Assembly (NCBI GenBank): GCA_025964255.1
Contig: JAOPZF010000200.1
Coordinates: 45,746 to 109,745, forward strand
DNA from: Solirubrobacterales bacterium
GTDB lineage: Bacteria > Actinomycetota > Thermoleophilia > Solirubrobacterales > 70-9
DNA: 64,000 bases
Direction: 5' to 3'
The notes below the pieces were generated by a model. That model searched no databases, was not told where the DNA came from, and saw only the letters and a program-made list of their open reading frames with translations. Position 1 is the stretch's first letter; every line of letters begins with the position of its first letter. Below, piece by piece: positions 1-7,849 of this stretch. Both the position numbers and the translations under genes were made by a program.

Positions 1-11
1 TTATGGAGGTC

Positions 12-806
12 CTAGATCGAGAGCCCGCCGTCGACTGAGACGGTCGTGCCGGTGGTCACGGCGCCGGCGGGACCGCAGAAGAAGACGATCGTGGCGGCGA
101 TCTCGGCGGGGTCGATGAGGCGCTCGATCGGCTGTTGGGCGGCGAAGGCGGGGGCGCCGTCGAGGGCGTAGAGACGGGCGCTCTCGGCCAGGATCGGAGT
201 GTCGGTCGACCCGGGGGCGACCGCGTTTGCGGTGATCCCCGTGCCACGAAGATCGACCCCAAGCGCCCGCACGAAGCCGGAGACGCCGGCCTTGGCGGCG
301 CAGTAGGCGGCGAGGCCGGGCAGGCCGCGGAGGCTCGCCGCGGAGGCGGTCGCGATAAAGCGGCCGGCGCGGGGCTCGGGGCGACGCAGCAGGGCCGGGA
401 TGGCGACGCGGGAGGCGACCATCACGCCGCGCAGGCAGACGTCGACCACGGCGTCCTCCTCGTCTCGGGAGAGCTCCCAGGCGGGGGCGCCGCCGGCGAT
501 CACGCCGGCGTTGGCGACCATGACCTCGACCCCGCCCCACTCCTCGGCGCGGGCGACGACCGCGGCCATCGCGGCGGTGTCGGTGGCGTCGGCGACCTCG
601 GCCCGGACGCGCTCCTCGCCCGCGGCCTCGTTGGCCGCCGCGACCACGGCGTCGAGGTCGGCGGCGCTCGCCATCGCGTAGGGCAGGCGCGGGTCGTCGC
701 CACAGCGATCGACGGCGACGACGCGGCGGCCTTCGGCGGCGAGCGCGGCGACGGTGGCTGCCCCGATCCCGCGGCCGGCGCCGGTGACGATCGCGACGGC
801 GCTCAT
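12..806 (-). CDS. Mycofactocin-coupled SDR oxidoreductase, last gene of the mft operon
   Basis: A 264-residue short-chain dehydrogenase. The Rossmann motif TGAGRGIG is at residues 8-15, NAG at the end of beta-4, and the catalytic pair is in YCAAK. The N-terminus reads straight into the fold, and a 'CGDDPRLPYAMAS' insert follows beta-2. That insert is typical, as I recall, of SDR subfamily 2 proteins that sit beside mycofactocin genes and hold NAD(H) tightly, so that mycofactocin must re-oxidise it. I chose the ATG at 804-806 because it overlaps the mftE stop as ATGA. An upstream in-frame start would only add a 14-residue tail lying inside mftE. The substrate is probably an alcohol but is not readable from sequence. 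Confidence 0.85.
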   Translation of the reverse strand: MSAVAIVTGAGRGIGAATVAALAAEGRRVVAVDRCGDDPRLPYAMASAADLDAVVAAANEAAGEERVRAEVADATDTAAMAAVVARAEEWGGVEVMVANAGVIAGGAPAWELSRDEEDAVVDVCLRGVMVASRVAIPALLRRPEPRAGRFIATASAASLRGLPGLAAYCAAKAGVSGFVRALGVDLRGTGITANAVAPGSTDTPILAESARLYALDGAPAFAAQQPIERLIDPAEIAATIVFFCGPAGAVTTGTTVSVDGGLSI

Positions 807-1522
807 CGCGACTCCCCGGTGGCGCTCAGCGGCTGCGCGGGCCTCCACGCGACGAGCGTCGCGCGGAGGTCTCGGATCGCCGCGGCGAGCAGGGCGCGTC
901 CCTCCGCCGCCGAGGCACAGGCGGGGTCGCCGAGGACGCCGTTCTCGGACACGGCCCGGACGCCCCCGGCGCGGAGGTCGTCAATCAGATCGACGAGCGG
1001 CGCCGCGCTACCGGCCTCGGCGAGCTCCTCGCGCACCCCGCTCTCCAGCGCCAGTATCAAGGAGGTCTCGGTTCGACCGGCGTGGGCATCGCCGCCGAGG
1101 CGAGGACTCCAGGCGCGGACGTCGCGGGACTCCTCGCGCAGGCGGTGGACCGCGGCGGTCAGCGGCGAGACGTTGCCGCCGTGGGCGTTGACGAAGAGGA
1201 CGCGGGGGAAGGTCTCGGTCGCCGAGCGGGCGAGCTCGATCAGCACGAGCTCGGTCGCCTCCGCGCCGATCGAAAGCGTGCCGGCGAAATCCTGGTGCTC
1301 TCCGCTCGAGCCATAGGGCAGCGCCGGGGCGACGATCGCGCCCGGGACCTCGGACGCCGCCCCCTCGGCGAGGGCGACGGCGATCGCCGCATCGGTGCCG
1401 ATCGGCAGGTGCGGCCCGTGCTGCTCGGTCGCCCCGAGCGGCACCAGCAGCGTCATCGGCCCAGCCGCAGTGCGCGCCTCGACCTCGGGTGACGTCGCGT
1501 CGGCGAGCCACATCTCGGTCAT
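803..1522 (-). CDS. mftE: Mycofactocin precursor peptide peptidase MftE (creatininase family)
   Basis: A 239-residue creatininase-like metallopeptidase. In the family it removes the modified C-terminal Val-Tyr dipeptide from processed MftA to release AHDP. Metal-site residues are visible: E33 and H35 in GATEQHGPHLP, D44, H114 in VNAHGGN, and H147/E152 in HAGRTE. The ATG at 1520-1522 overlaps the mftD stop as ATGA, and the gene ends in another ATGA overlap with the SDR. Translation of mftD, mftE and the SDR is therefore coupled. Length is normal for the family. Confidence 0.92.
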   Translation of the reverse strand: MTEMWLADATSPEVEARTAAGPMTLLVPLGATEQHGPHLPIGTDAAIAVALAEGAASEVPGAIVAPALPYGSSGEHQDFAGTLSIGAEATELVLIELARSATETFPRVLFVNAHGGNVSPLTAAVHRLREESRDVRAWSPRLGGDAHAGRTETSLILALESGVREELAEAGSAAPLVDLIDDLRAGGVRAVSENGVLGDPACASAAEGRALLAAAIRDLRATLVAWRPAQPLSATGESR

Positions 1523-2691
1523 CGCCGCGTGAACCCCGGCGGCATCAGGACGTCCTCGGGGACCAGGTCGTCGATCGAATCGCGACCGAGGGCGTTCAAG
1601 GTCTCTTCGATCCCGGCGCGGAAGATCTCGAGGACGTTGGCCACGCCGGCCTCGCCGTTCGCCGCCAGACCCCAGAGGTAGGCGCGCCCGATCATCGCCG
1701 CGCGGGCACCCAGCGCAAGTGCTTTGACCACATCGGAGCCGCGGCGCAAGCCGCCGTCGATCAGGACCTCGACCTCGTCGCCAACCGCGGCGACGACGCC
1801 GGGCAGGTTGCGGATCGTCGCCGGGGTGCCGTCGAGGTTGTTGCCGCCGTGGTTTGAGACCGAGATCGCGGTGGCGCCGATCTCGACCGCGCGCCGGGCG
1901 TCGTCGGGATGGGTGACGCCCTTCAGCATGAACGGCCCGCCCCACGCCTCACGCAGCCAGGCGAGGTCCTCCCAGGACGGCGGCGGGGTCATCATCCACT
2001 CCCCGTAGGCGCCGAAGAAGGTCGGCGCCGGCGCGCCCTCCTGCTCCAGGTTCGGGGTGGTCAGGTCGGGCAGCTCGCCGGAGCGCAGATAGGAGGCGAG
2101 CCAGCGCGGCCGCACCAGCGCCTGCGGCGCGAGCGAGGCCATCGCCTTCAGGTCGAGCTTCTCCGGGATCGCCGGGCTGCCCCAGTCGCGGCGATGGGCG
2201 AAGGACCAATCGACGGTGACGATCAGGCCCGCGGCGCCGGCCCCCCGCGCCCGCTCGAGGACGCCTTCGATCCGCTCCCGCGAGCCGAGCCAGTAGACCT
2301 GGAAGAACGTCTTCGGGTTCGCCTCGACGACCTGCTCGAGCGGCTTCGAGGCGAAGGAGCTGAGCCCGAGCGCGGTCCCCGCCCCGGCCGCCGCGCGCGC
2401 CACCGCGACCTCCCCTTCCGGGTGGACCGCCTGCACGCCGGTCGGCGAGATCAGCACCGGCATCGCGAGCTCTTGGCCCATGACGGTCGTCGCCATCGCC
2501 CGGCCGCCGCCCTTGCCGGTGGCGATCCGGGGGACGAAGCCGAGCTCCCGGAAGGCGCCGACGTTGTCGCCGAGCGTCGTCCCCGACTCCGCTCCCGCGC
2601 GGAGCGCCGAGAAGACCGACGACGGCAGTCGCTTGCGAGCGCGGCGGCGCGCCTCCTCGACCGACTCGAACCACTCGTTGCTCGACGCCAT
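1519..2691 (-). CDS. mftD: Premycofactocin synthase MftD (FMN alpha-hydroxyacid oxidase family)
   Basis: A 390-residue FMN enzyme of the lactate/glycolate oxidase fold. It oxidatively deaminates AHDP to premycofactocin, creating the redox-active alpha-keto amide. Visible landmarks are K257 in FMLKGV, the catalytic His281 in SNHGGNNLDG (279-288) and the phosphate-binding IDGGLRRG (311-318). The start ATG lies 3 nt after the mftC stop, and the 3' end overlaps mftE by 4 nt. Placement directly between mftC and mftE is the standard order and separates it from ordinary lactate oxidases. Confidence 0.92.
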   Translation of the reverse strand: MASSNEWFESVEEARRRARKRLPSSVFSALRAGAESGTTLGDNVGAFRELGFVPRIATGKGGGRAMATTVMGQELAMPVLISPTGVQAVHPEGEVAVARAAAGAGTALGLSSFASKPLEQVVEANPKTFFQVYWLGSRERIEGVLERARGAGAAGLIVTVDWSFAHRRDWGSPAIPEKLDLKAMASLAPQALVRPRWLASYLRSGELPDLTTPNLEQEGAPAPTFFGAYGEWMMTPPPSWEDLAWLREAWGGPFMLKGVTHPDDARRAVEIGATAISVSNHGGNNLDGTPATIRNLPGVVAAVGDEVEVLIDGGLRRGSDVVKALALGARAAMIGRAYLWGLAANGEAGVANVLEIFRAGIEETLNALGRDSIDDLVPEDVLMPPGFTRR

Positions 2692-2694
2692 CGC

Positions 2695-3900
2695 TCAGGC
2701 CTGGGCAACGGGGCCGACCGGGCCGCCGGTCGCGAGGAAGTCGGCGAGCGGGTTCTCGTCGCAGACCTTCGCCGGCGGACGCTCCGGGCCGCCGTCACGC
2801 AGCCGCGACGGCTTCGACCGCGAGTGGTCGACCGCGGGCGCCGGGATCGCCAGGTCCTCCCCGCGCGCCGCGAGCAGGCGCTCGCCGTGGCCGAGCGCGC
2901 ACTCGGGGTCGGGGCCGTCGAGCGGCAGGCCGGTGAAGAACTTCGCCGCCATGCACCCTCCCCGGCAGGCGTCGTAGTGGCCACAGGATTCGCAGGCACC
3001 GCCGGACTGGGGACGGCGCAGCTCGGTGAAGAGCTCGGAATCGCGCCAAACGCCCTCGAAGCCGCGCGGCTCGCGCACGTTGCCGGCGAGGAACTCGTCG
3101 TGGATCGCGAACGGGCAGGCGTAGACGTCGCCGACCGGGTCGATCAGGCAGACGACCCGCCCGGCGCCGCAGAGGTTCAGCCCCGGCAGCGCCTCGCCGT
3201 AGGCAGAGAGGTGGAAGAACGAATCGCCGGTGAGGACGTCGTCGCCGTGCTCCAGCAGCCACGTATATAGAGAGCGCTGCTGGTCGGCGGTCGGATGGAG
3301 CTCATCCCAGACGTCGGCACCGCGGCCCGACGGGCGCAGCCGGGTGATCCGCAACTGGGCCCCATAGCGATCGGCGATCACCTTGAAGTCGTCGAGCTGG
3401 CCGGCGTTCTGGCGGGTGACGACGACCGAGATCTTCGGCTGCTGGAAGCCCGCCGCGGCGAGCCGCTCGAGCGCCCCGAGAGCGGTGTCGAAGGAGCCGG
3501 GGCCGCGGACCGCGTCGTTCACCGCGGCGGTCGCGCCGTCGATCGAGACCTGCACGTCGACGTAGTCGGAGCCCGCCAGACGAGCCGCGGCGGCGGCGTC
3601 GATGCGGCTGCCGTTGGTCGAGAACTTGACCCCGACGTTGTGCTCGGCGGCGTGGTCGAGCAGCTCCCAGAAGTCCCCCCGCACGGTCGGCTCGCCGCCG
3701 CCGATGTTGACGTAGAAGACCTGCATCCGCTCGAGCTCCTCGATCACGCCCTTGGCCTCGGCGGTGGTCAGCTCGCGCGGGTCGCGCCTGCCACTGGAGG
3801 AGAGGCAGTGGACGCAGGCGAGATTGCAGGCGTAGGTCAGCTCCCAGGTGATGCAGATCGGCGCGTCGAGGCCGAGCTCGAACTCCTCGACCAGCTTCAT
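2695..3900 (-). CDS. mftC: Mycofactocin radical SAM maturase MftC
   Basis: A 401-residue radical SAM/SPASM protein. The SAM-cluster motif CNLACVHC gives C25, C29 and C32, followed by GGGEPTVRGDF. The C-terminal SPASM domain carries the extra Fe-S cysteines, including CESCGHYDACRGGC. The enzyme oxidatively decarboxylates the C-terminal Tyr of MftA and then crosslinks it to the preceding Val. The start ATG overlaps the mftB stop (ATGA), as expected for enzyme and peptide chaperone made together. The tail after the SPASM cysteines is somewhat long and Pro/Arg-rich. Confidence 0.95.
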   Translation of the reverse strand: MKLVEEFELGLDAPICITWELTYACNLACVHCLSSSGRRDPRELTTAEAKGVIEELERMQVFYVNIGGGEPTVRGDFWELLDHAAEHNVGVKFSTNGSRIDAAAAARLAGSDYVDVQVSIDGATAAVNDAVRGPGSFDTALGALERLAAAGFQQPKISVVVTRQNAGQLDDFKVIADRYGAQLRITRLRPSGRGADVWDELHPTADQQRSLYTWLLEHGDDVLTGDSFFHLSAYGEALPGLNLCGAGRVVCLIDPVGDVYACPFAIHDEFLAGNVREPRGFEGVWRDSELFTELRRPQSGGACESCGHYDACRGGCMAAKFFTGLPLDGPDPECALGHGERLLAARGEDLAIPAPAVDHSRSKPSRLRDGGPERPPAKVCDENPLADFLATGGPVGPVAQA

Positions 3901-4196
3901 GCGGCGACCTCCTGGGGCTCGACGGGGACGATCATGTCGGTGCGGGCGAGGGTGGCGAGCGCGCTGCGGTAGTTCGGTAGCTCCGCCTCGGCGACGCCGG
4001 CGGCGCGGCAGGCGGCGATCGGGTCCGGTGCGGCCTCGAGGCCGCGGACCACCTCGAGCAGCCGCGGGCTCTTCAAGAACGAGAGCCGGCGACTGCCGAA
4101 GTGGTAAGCAAGCGCGCCGAAGCGCTCCGGCCGCAGGGCGACCTGGGGGTTCAGCCGCCAGCGGCCGTCGAGCGACATCTGGGGTGCGCCGTTCAT
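3897..4196 (-). CDS. mftB: Mycofactocin peptide chaperone MftB (RRE protein)
   Basis: A 99-residue RiPP-recognition protein that binds the MftA leader and delivers it to MftC. Family features seen are the N-terminal RLNPQVALRPERFGALAYHF segment and a winged-helix-like C-terminal half. It lies 10 nt after mftA and ends in an ATGA overlap with mftC. No strong Shine-Dalgarno precedes the ATG, so translation probably depends on coupling to mftA. Confidence 0.92.
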   Translation of the reverse strand: MNGAPQMSLDGRWRLNPQVALRPERFGALAYHFGSRRLSFLKSPRLLEVVRGLEAAPDPIAACRAAGVAEAELPNYRSALATLARTDMIVPVEPQEVAA

Positions 4197-4206
4197 CGGG
4201 ATGGCC

Positions 4207-4317
4207 CTAGTAGACGCCGCACATACCGTCGATCGAGACGTCCTCGACCAACAGGTCCTGTTCGACCAGCTCCTGGTCCTCGTTCTCGACGACCGGATCG
4301 TTTGGTGCAGAGCCCAT
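4207..4317 (-). CDS. mftA: Mycofactocin precursor peptide MftA
   Basis: A 36-residue peptide starting MGSAPND and ending IDGMCGVY. The C-terminal Val-Tyr is the substrate of MftC and the rest is the leader. The body is strongly acidic (ENEDQEL, EQD, VEDV), as in known MftA peptides. A strong Shine-Dalgarno (GAGGAGGAT) lies 6-13 nt before the ATG at 4315-4317. It is the first gene of the operon mftABCDE-SDR. It is too short to be found by usual gene-length cut-offs, so it would be missed without this motif. Confidence 0.95.
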   Translation of the reverse strand: MGSAPNDPVVENEDQELVEQDLLVEDVSIDGMCGVY

Positions 4318-4355
4318 GAAATCCTCCTCGGTGAATTACGTTCCCGGAAGCTTTA

Positions 4356-4370
4356 TAGCACTGAGTGCCA
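4356..4370. promoter_or_regulatory. Candidate MftR operator between mftA and mftR
   Basis: The 54-bp divergent gap contains the palindrome GCACT-G-AGTGC at 4358-4368 (perfect 5-bp arms, outer T...A also paired). It ends 3 nt before the mftR ATG and lies about 40 nt upstream of the mftA ATG. A TetR protein bound here would block both promoters. It has no resemblance to the CAAGC/GCTTG boxes found elsewhere in the window. Confidence 0.6.
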
Positions 4371-4371
4371 T

Positions 4372-4956
4372 ATGTCGCTAGGAAGACCCCCCACCACCAC
4401 CCACGCGGAGATCGAACGGATCGCGCTCGACCTGTTCGCCCGGCGCGGCTTCGACGCGACGACGGTCGATGACATCGCCACCGCGGTCGGGGTCGGGCGG
4501 CGCACCCTGTTCCGCTACTTCGAGTCGAAGAACGACATCGCCTGGGGCGACTTCGACTGGGTGATGGAGCGGCTGCGGGAGACGCTCGACGAAGGCGCCG
4601 GGCTGCCGCTGATGGAGGCGCTCCGCCGCGGCGTGGTCGAGTCGAACCGCTACCCACCTGAGCAGGAGGCGGGTCTGCGGACGCGGATGACTCTGATCAC
4701 CGGGACCGCGGCCCTGCAGGCGCACTCGGCGCTCCGCTACGCCGAGTGGCGCGGCGTCGTCGCCACCTGGGCCGCCGGGCGCCGTGGCGAAGCGCCCGAC
4801 GACCTCGTGCCGCGGGTGATCGGCTACGCGGCGCTCGGCTCGGCGATGGCCTCCTTCGAACGCTGGGTGGCGAGCGAGGACGAGGATCTGCTCGAGCTGA
4901 TCGATGCGGCGTTCGTCGGACTCGCCGCGGGCTTCGCGACGGACGCCGATCGATGA
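4372..4956 (+). CDS. mftR: TetR-family regulator of the mycofactocin locus (MftR)
   Basis: A 194-residue TetR protein. The N-terminal helix-turn-helix is at about residues 31-50 (TVDDIATAVGVGRRTLFRYF), followed by the ligand domain. Its position divergent from mftA and coupled to mftF is that of mftR, which is reported to respond to acyl-CoA in mycobacteria. I chose the ATG at 4372 because the HTH then falls at the usual distance from the N-terminus. No Shine-Dalgarno precedes it, so the mRNA may be leaderless. The stop overlaps mftF as ATGA. Confidence 0.85.
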   Translation: MSLGRPPTTTHAEIERIALDLFARRGFDATTVDDIATAVGVGRRTLFRYFESKNDIAWGDFDWVMERLRETLDEGAGLPLMEALRRGVVESNRYPPEQEAGLRTRMTLITGTAALQAHSALRYAEWRGVVATWAAGRRGEAPDDLVPRVIGYAALGSAMASFERWVASEDEDLLELIDAAFVGLAAGFATDADR

Positions 4957-6329
4957 GCGGGGCGCCGCGATTCGAGCTTGACGCCGCGGTGCGTCGGCGC
5001 GACGGTGGCCGCCTCCTCATCGGCGGCACCCCGCCACGCCTCCTGCGGCTGAGCGCGGCGGGCGGGCGGGCGCTCGACGCGATCCTGGCCGGAGACGAAC
5101 CGACCGGCGCCATGGCGACCTTGGCGCGACGGCTCGAGCGCCACGGAATCCTTCACCCGCTGCCCGGTGACGGCAAGGGCGACCCCATGGTCACCGCGAT
5201 CGTGCCCGTGCTCGACGGCGGCGAGTGGCTCGGCGGGCTGGTCGCGGCGCTCGCGGCCGAAGGCCCGGTGATCGTCGTCGACGATGGATCGCGGGACAGC
5301 TCGGCGGCGCGCGCGGAGGCGGCCGGCGCGCGGATCCTGCGCCACCCCACCCGGCGCGGCCCGGCGGCGGCGCGCAACACGGGCCTCGCCGCCGCGACGA
5401 GCGAGCTGGTCGCCTTCGTCGACGCCGACTGCGAAGTCGCGCCGGATTGGCGTCGCGGGCTCGGCGGCCTCTTCGCCGACGACCCCGACCTGGCTCTGCT
5501 CGCCCCGCGGGTCCGCAGCGCCCCGGGGCACTCGCCGCTCGCCCGCTACGAGGAGCGTGGCTCGCCGCTCGACCTCGGCGCCGCCGCGAGCCTGGTCGGT
5601 CCGGAGCGCCGCGTCGCCTACCTGCCCGCCGCGGCCCTGCTCGGCCGCCGCGACGCGCTGCTCGAGCTCGACGGCTTCGACGAATCGCTGCGCTTCGGCG
5701 AGGACGTCGACCTGGTCTGGAGGGCGCTCGCGGCCGGCCGGCGAGCGCGCTACGTACCGAGCCGCGAGGTCCTCCACCGACCCCGGCCCACCGTGAGCGA
5801 GTTCGCCCGCCAGCGGGCCGGATACGGCCGGTCGGCAATCGAGCTGGTGCGACGCCACGGCAGCTCTGCCGCGCCGTTGCGGGCGAGCCGACACAGCGTC
5901 GCGGTCTGGGGCGCGACCGCGCTACTCGGTCCGCGGGCGCTCGTCCCGGCGCTCGCCACCTCGACCGCGATCATGACCCGCCGCGGCAAGGACGGGCGCT
6001 CGCGCCGGGCACTGGCCGAGGTCGCACTGCGCGGCCAGGCCGACGCGACCGCCAACCTGGCCCGCGTGCTGACGCGCGAGTGGCTGCCGCTCGGGCTCGC
6101 CGCCGCGCCGTTCAACCGCCGCGTCCGCACCGCTCTTCTCGCCGCGTTCCTGGTCGACTCGATCCCGGCTTGGACCGCCGCCGGCTCCCCGGCCGAGCTC
6201 CTCCGCGCCACCGCCCTACGCGCCCTCGACCGCTCTGCCTACGCGGCCGGGATGTGGCGGGAAATGGCCAGGAACCGCGACTTCCGGGCGCTCAGGCCCG
6301 GCCCACCGCCGCGATCCCGGGCGAGCTAA
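4953..6329 (+). CDS. mftF: Mycofactocin glycosyltransferase MftF
   Basis: A 458-residue GT-A fold family 2 glycosyltransferase that in mycobacteria adds an oligoglucose chain to premycofactocin. An N-terminal ~70-residue PqqD/RRE-like segment is followed by the catalytic domain: VDDGS at 109-113, AARNTG at 139-144, the metal-binding VDADC at 156-160, and a distal FGEDVDLVWR. The ATG overlaps the mftR stop (ATGA). The stop overlaps the convergent SDR stop by 3 nt. The cluster has no GMC oxidoreductase mftG in this window. Confidence 0.9.
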   Translation: MSGAPRFELDAAVRRRDGGRLLIGGTPPRLLRLSAAGGRALDAILAGDEPTGAMATLARRLERHGILHPLPGDGKGDPMVTAIVPVLDGGEWLGGLVAALAAEGPVIVVDDGSRDSSAARAEAAGARILRHPTRRGPAAARNTGLAAATSELVAFVDADCEVAPDWRRGLGGLFADDPDLALLAPRVRSAPGHSPLARYEERGSPLDLGAAASLVGPERRVAYLPAAALLGRRDALLELDGFDESLRFGEDVDLVWRALAAGRRARYVPSREVLHRPRPTVSEFARQRAGYGRSAIELVRRHGSSAAPLRASRHSVAVWGATALLGPRALVPALATSTAIMTRRGKDGRSRRALAEVALRGQADATANLARVLTREWLPLGLAAAPFNRRVRTALLAAFLVDSIPAWTAAGSPAELLRATALRALDRSAYAAGMWREMARNRDFRALRPGPPPRSRAS

Positions 6330-7081
6330 GCGCTCGCGCCGCCGTCGACGGTGAGGGTGGTGCCGTTGATGTGGGAGGCGTCGGTGGAGGCGAGGAAGCA
6401 GATCGCGGCGGCAACCTGCTCGGGGGCGGCGAGGGTGTCGTCGAGGCCACGGCCGCGCTTGGCGATCGCCGGGTCGGCGTCGGGGATGTCGTCGAGATCG
6501 TCGAGCAGCGGGGTGTCGACGCCGCCGGGGCAGACGACGTTGACGCGCACGCCGCGCGGGCCGAGCTCGAGGGCGAAGGAGCGCATCATCGTCACCAGGC
6601 CACCCTTCGAGGCACCGTAGACGGTGCTGTAGGGCCAGCCCTCGAGGCCGGCCAGCGAGGAGACGGCGACAACGTTGCCGCCCGCCGCGACGAGGGGATC
6701 GATCGCGGCGCGGGTGAGCAGGAACGGGGCGCGCAGATTGACCTCGACGACGCGCTCCCAGTCGACGAGCGCGACGTCCTCGGCGCGGCGGCGCAGGCCG
6801 ACCCCGGCGACGTGGGCGACGACGTCGAGGCGCGGGCGCCACTCCAGCGACCGCGCCAGGGCGGCGTCGATCGCGGCCGGATCGCGCAGCTCGCACTCGA
6901 CGCCGAGCGCCTCGCCGCCCGCCGCGACGATCTGCGCCGCGAGGGCGTCGACCTCGCCGGCACGTCGGTCGAGGCAGGCGACCGCGGCGCCGCGCGCGGC
7001 GAGCAGCAGGGCCGTCGCCCGCCCCACCCCAGAGGCGGCGCCGGTGACGAGCGCGACCCGTCCGGCGAACTCAGGCGGCAT
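6326..7081 (-). CDS. SDR-family oxidoreductase
   Basis: A 251-residue classical SDR with TGAASGVG, AHVAGVG in place of NNAG, a catalytic Ser in VSSLAG, and YGASK. All active-site residues are present, so it should be a working NAD(P)(H) dehydrogenase or reductase. It is the last gene of the long unit that starts at ipdA. It overlaps the preceding SDR by 11 nt and mftF's stop from the other side. The substrate is unknown; context suggests a hydroxyacyl-CoA or alicyclic alcohol. Confidence 0.8.
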   Translation of the reverse strand: MPPEFAGRVALVTGAASGVGRATALLLAARGAAVACLDRRAGEVDALAAQIVAAGGEALGVECELRDPAAIDAALARSLEWRPRLDVVAHVAGVGLRRRAEDVALVDWERVVEVNLRAPFLLTRAAIDPLVAAGGNVVAVSSLAGLEGWPYSTVYGASKGGLVTMMRSFALELGPRGVRVNVVCPGGVDTPLLDDLDDIPDADPAIAKRGRGLDDTLAAPEQVAAAICFLASTDASHINGTTLTVDGGASA

Positions 7082-7844
7082 AGCCGCCGTCGACGTTGAG
7101 CATCTGCGCGGTGACGTAGCGGGCCCGGTCGGAGGCGAGGAAGCAGACCGCCTCGGCGATGTCGCGGGCGGTGCCGAAGGAGCGCAGGGGGATGTTGGCG
7201 CGAGCGGCGTCGAGGGCCGCGTCGTCGAGATCGCCGCTCTCGATCAGGGTCGCGGCCATGCCGTCTTCGAGCATTCCCGGCCCGACGCAATTGGCGCGCA
7301 CGCCGAAGCGTCCCTCCTCGACCGCGAGACCGCGGACCAGGAGCTCGACCGCCGCCTTCGGAACCGCCGAGAGGCCGTCGCGCACCGCGAAGCGATCGGT
7401 GGCCGCGGTCGTCACGGCGACGATCGAGCCGCGCGCCGCACGCAGGTCCTCGAGCAGCGGCGCGACGGTGTTGAAGAAGGCGACGGCCTCGGCCTCGAGG
7501 TGTTCGCGGAAGAGGGCGGGCTCGACCCGGCTCAGGTGGCGCTGGGCGACCGAGGGGCCCGCGGCGTGGACGTAGGTGTGGATCCCGCCGAAGCGCTCGC
7601 GGGTCGCCGCGACGAGCCGGCGGGCCGAGGCCTCGTCGGTGAGGTCGGCCTGGAAGGCGGCGGCGCGACCGCCCGCGGCCTCGATCTCCGCGACCACCGC
7701 GGCGGCCGCCTCGGGTCGCGAGCGGTAGGAGAGTGCGACCGCGGCGCCGCGGGACGCCAGCATCCGGCAGACCTCGCCGCCCACCCCGCCGCTGCCGCCG
7801 GCTACCAGCGCCGCGCCGTCGCGTTCGCGGAAGTCCTCGGCCAC
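7071..7844 (-). CDS. Divergent SDR-like protein lacking the catalytic tyrosine
   Basis: A 257-residue protein of SDR fold starting at GTG 7842-7844, just after the fadA6 stop. The nucleotide-binding loop is GGSGGVG, but the YxxxK motif reads SAVPK: the Tyr position is Ser while the Lys is kept. The preceding Ser region is VTTAA (Ser to Thr). It may be inactive, use another acid, or act as a partner of the neighbouring SDR. ENR-type reductases also deviate at this site, but the spacing here is that of a classical SDR. Confidence 0.7.
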   Translation of the reverse strand: MAEDFRERDGAALVAGGSGGVGGEVCRMLASRGAAVALSYRSRPEAAAAVVAEIEAAGGRAAAFQADLTDEASARRLVAATRERFGGIHTYVHAAGPSVAQRHLSRVEPALFREHLEAEAVAFFNTVAPLLEDLRAARGSIVAVTTAATDRFAVRDGLSAVPKAAVELLVRGLAVEEGRFGVRANCVGPGMLEDGMAATLIESGDLDDAALDAARANIPLRSFGTARDIAEAVCFLASDRARYVTAQMLNVDGGYAA

Positions 7845-7849
7845 AGTGC

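Noticed and set aside
1..11. Start of another gene at the left edge
   Set aside because: Too short to judge; no start codon with ribosome site is visible in these 11 bases.
5225..7099. 624-codon plus-strand frame over mftF and the next SDR
   Set aside because: It crosses two well-supported genes on both strands and shows only low-complexity Arg/Ala sequence.
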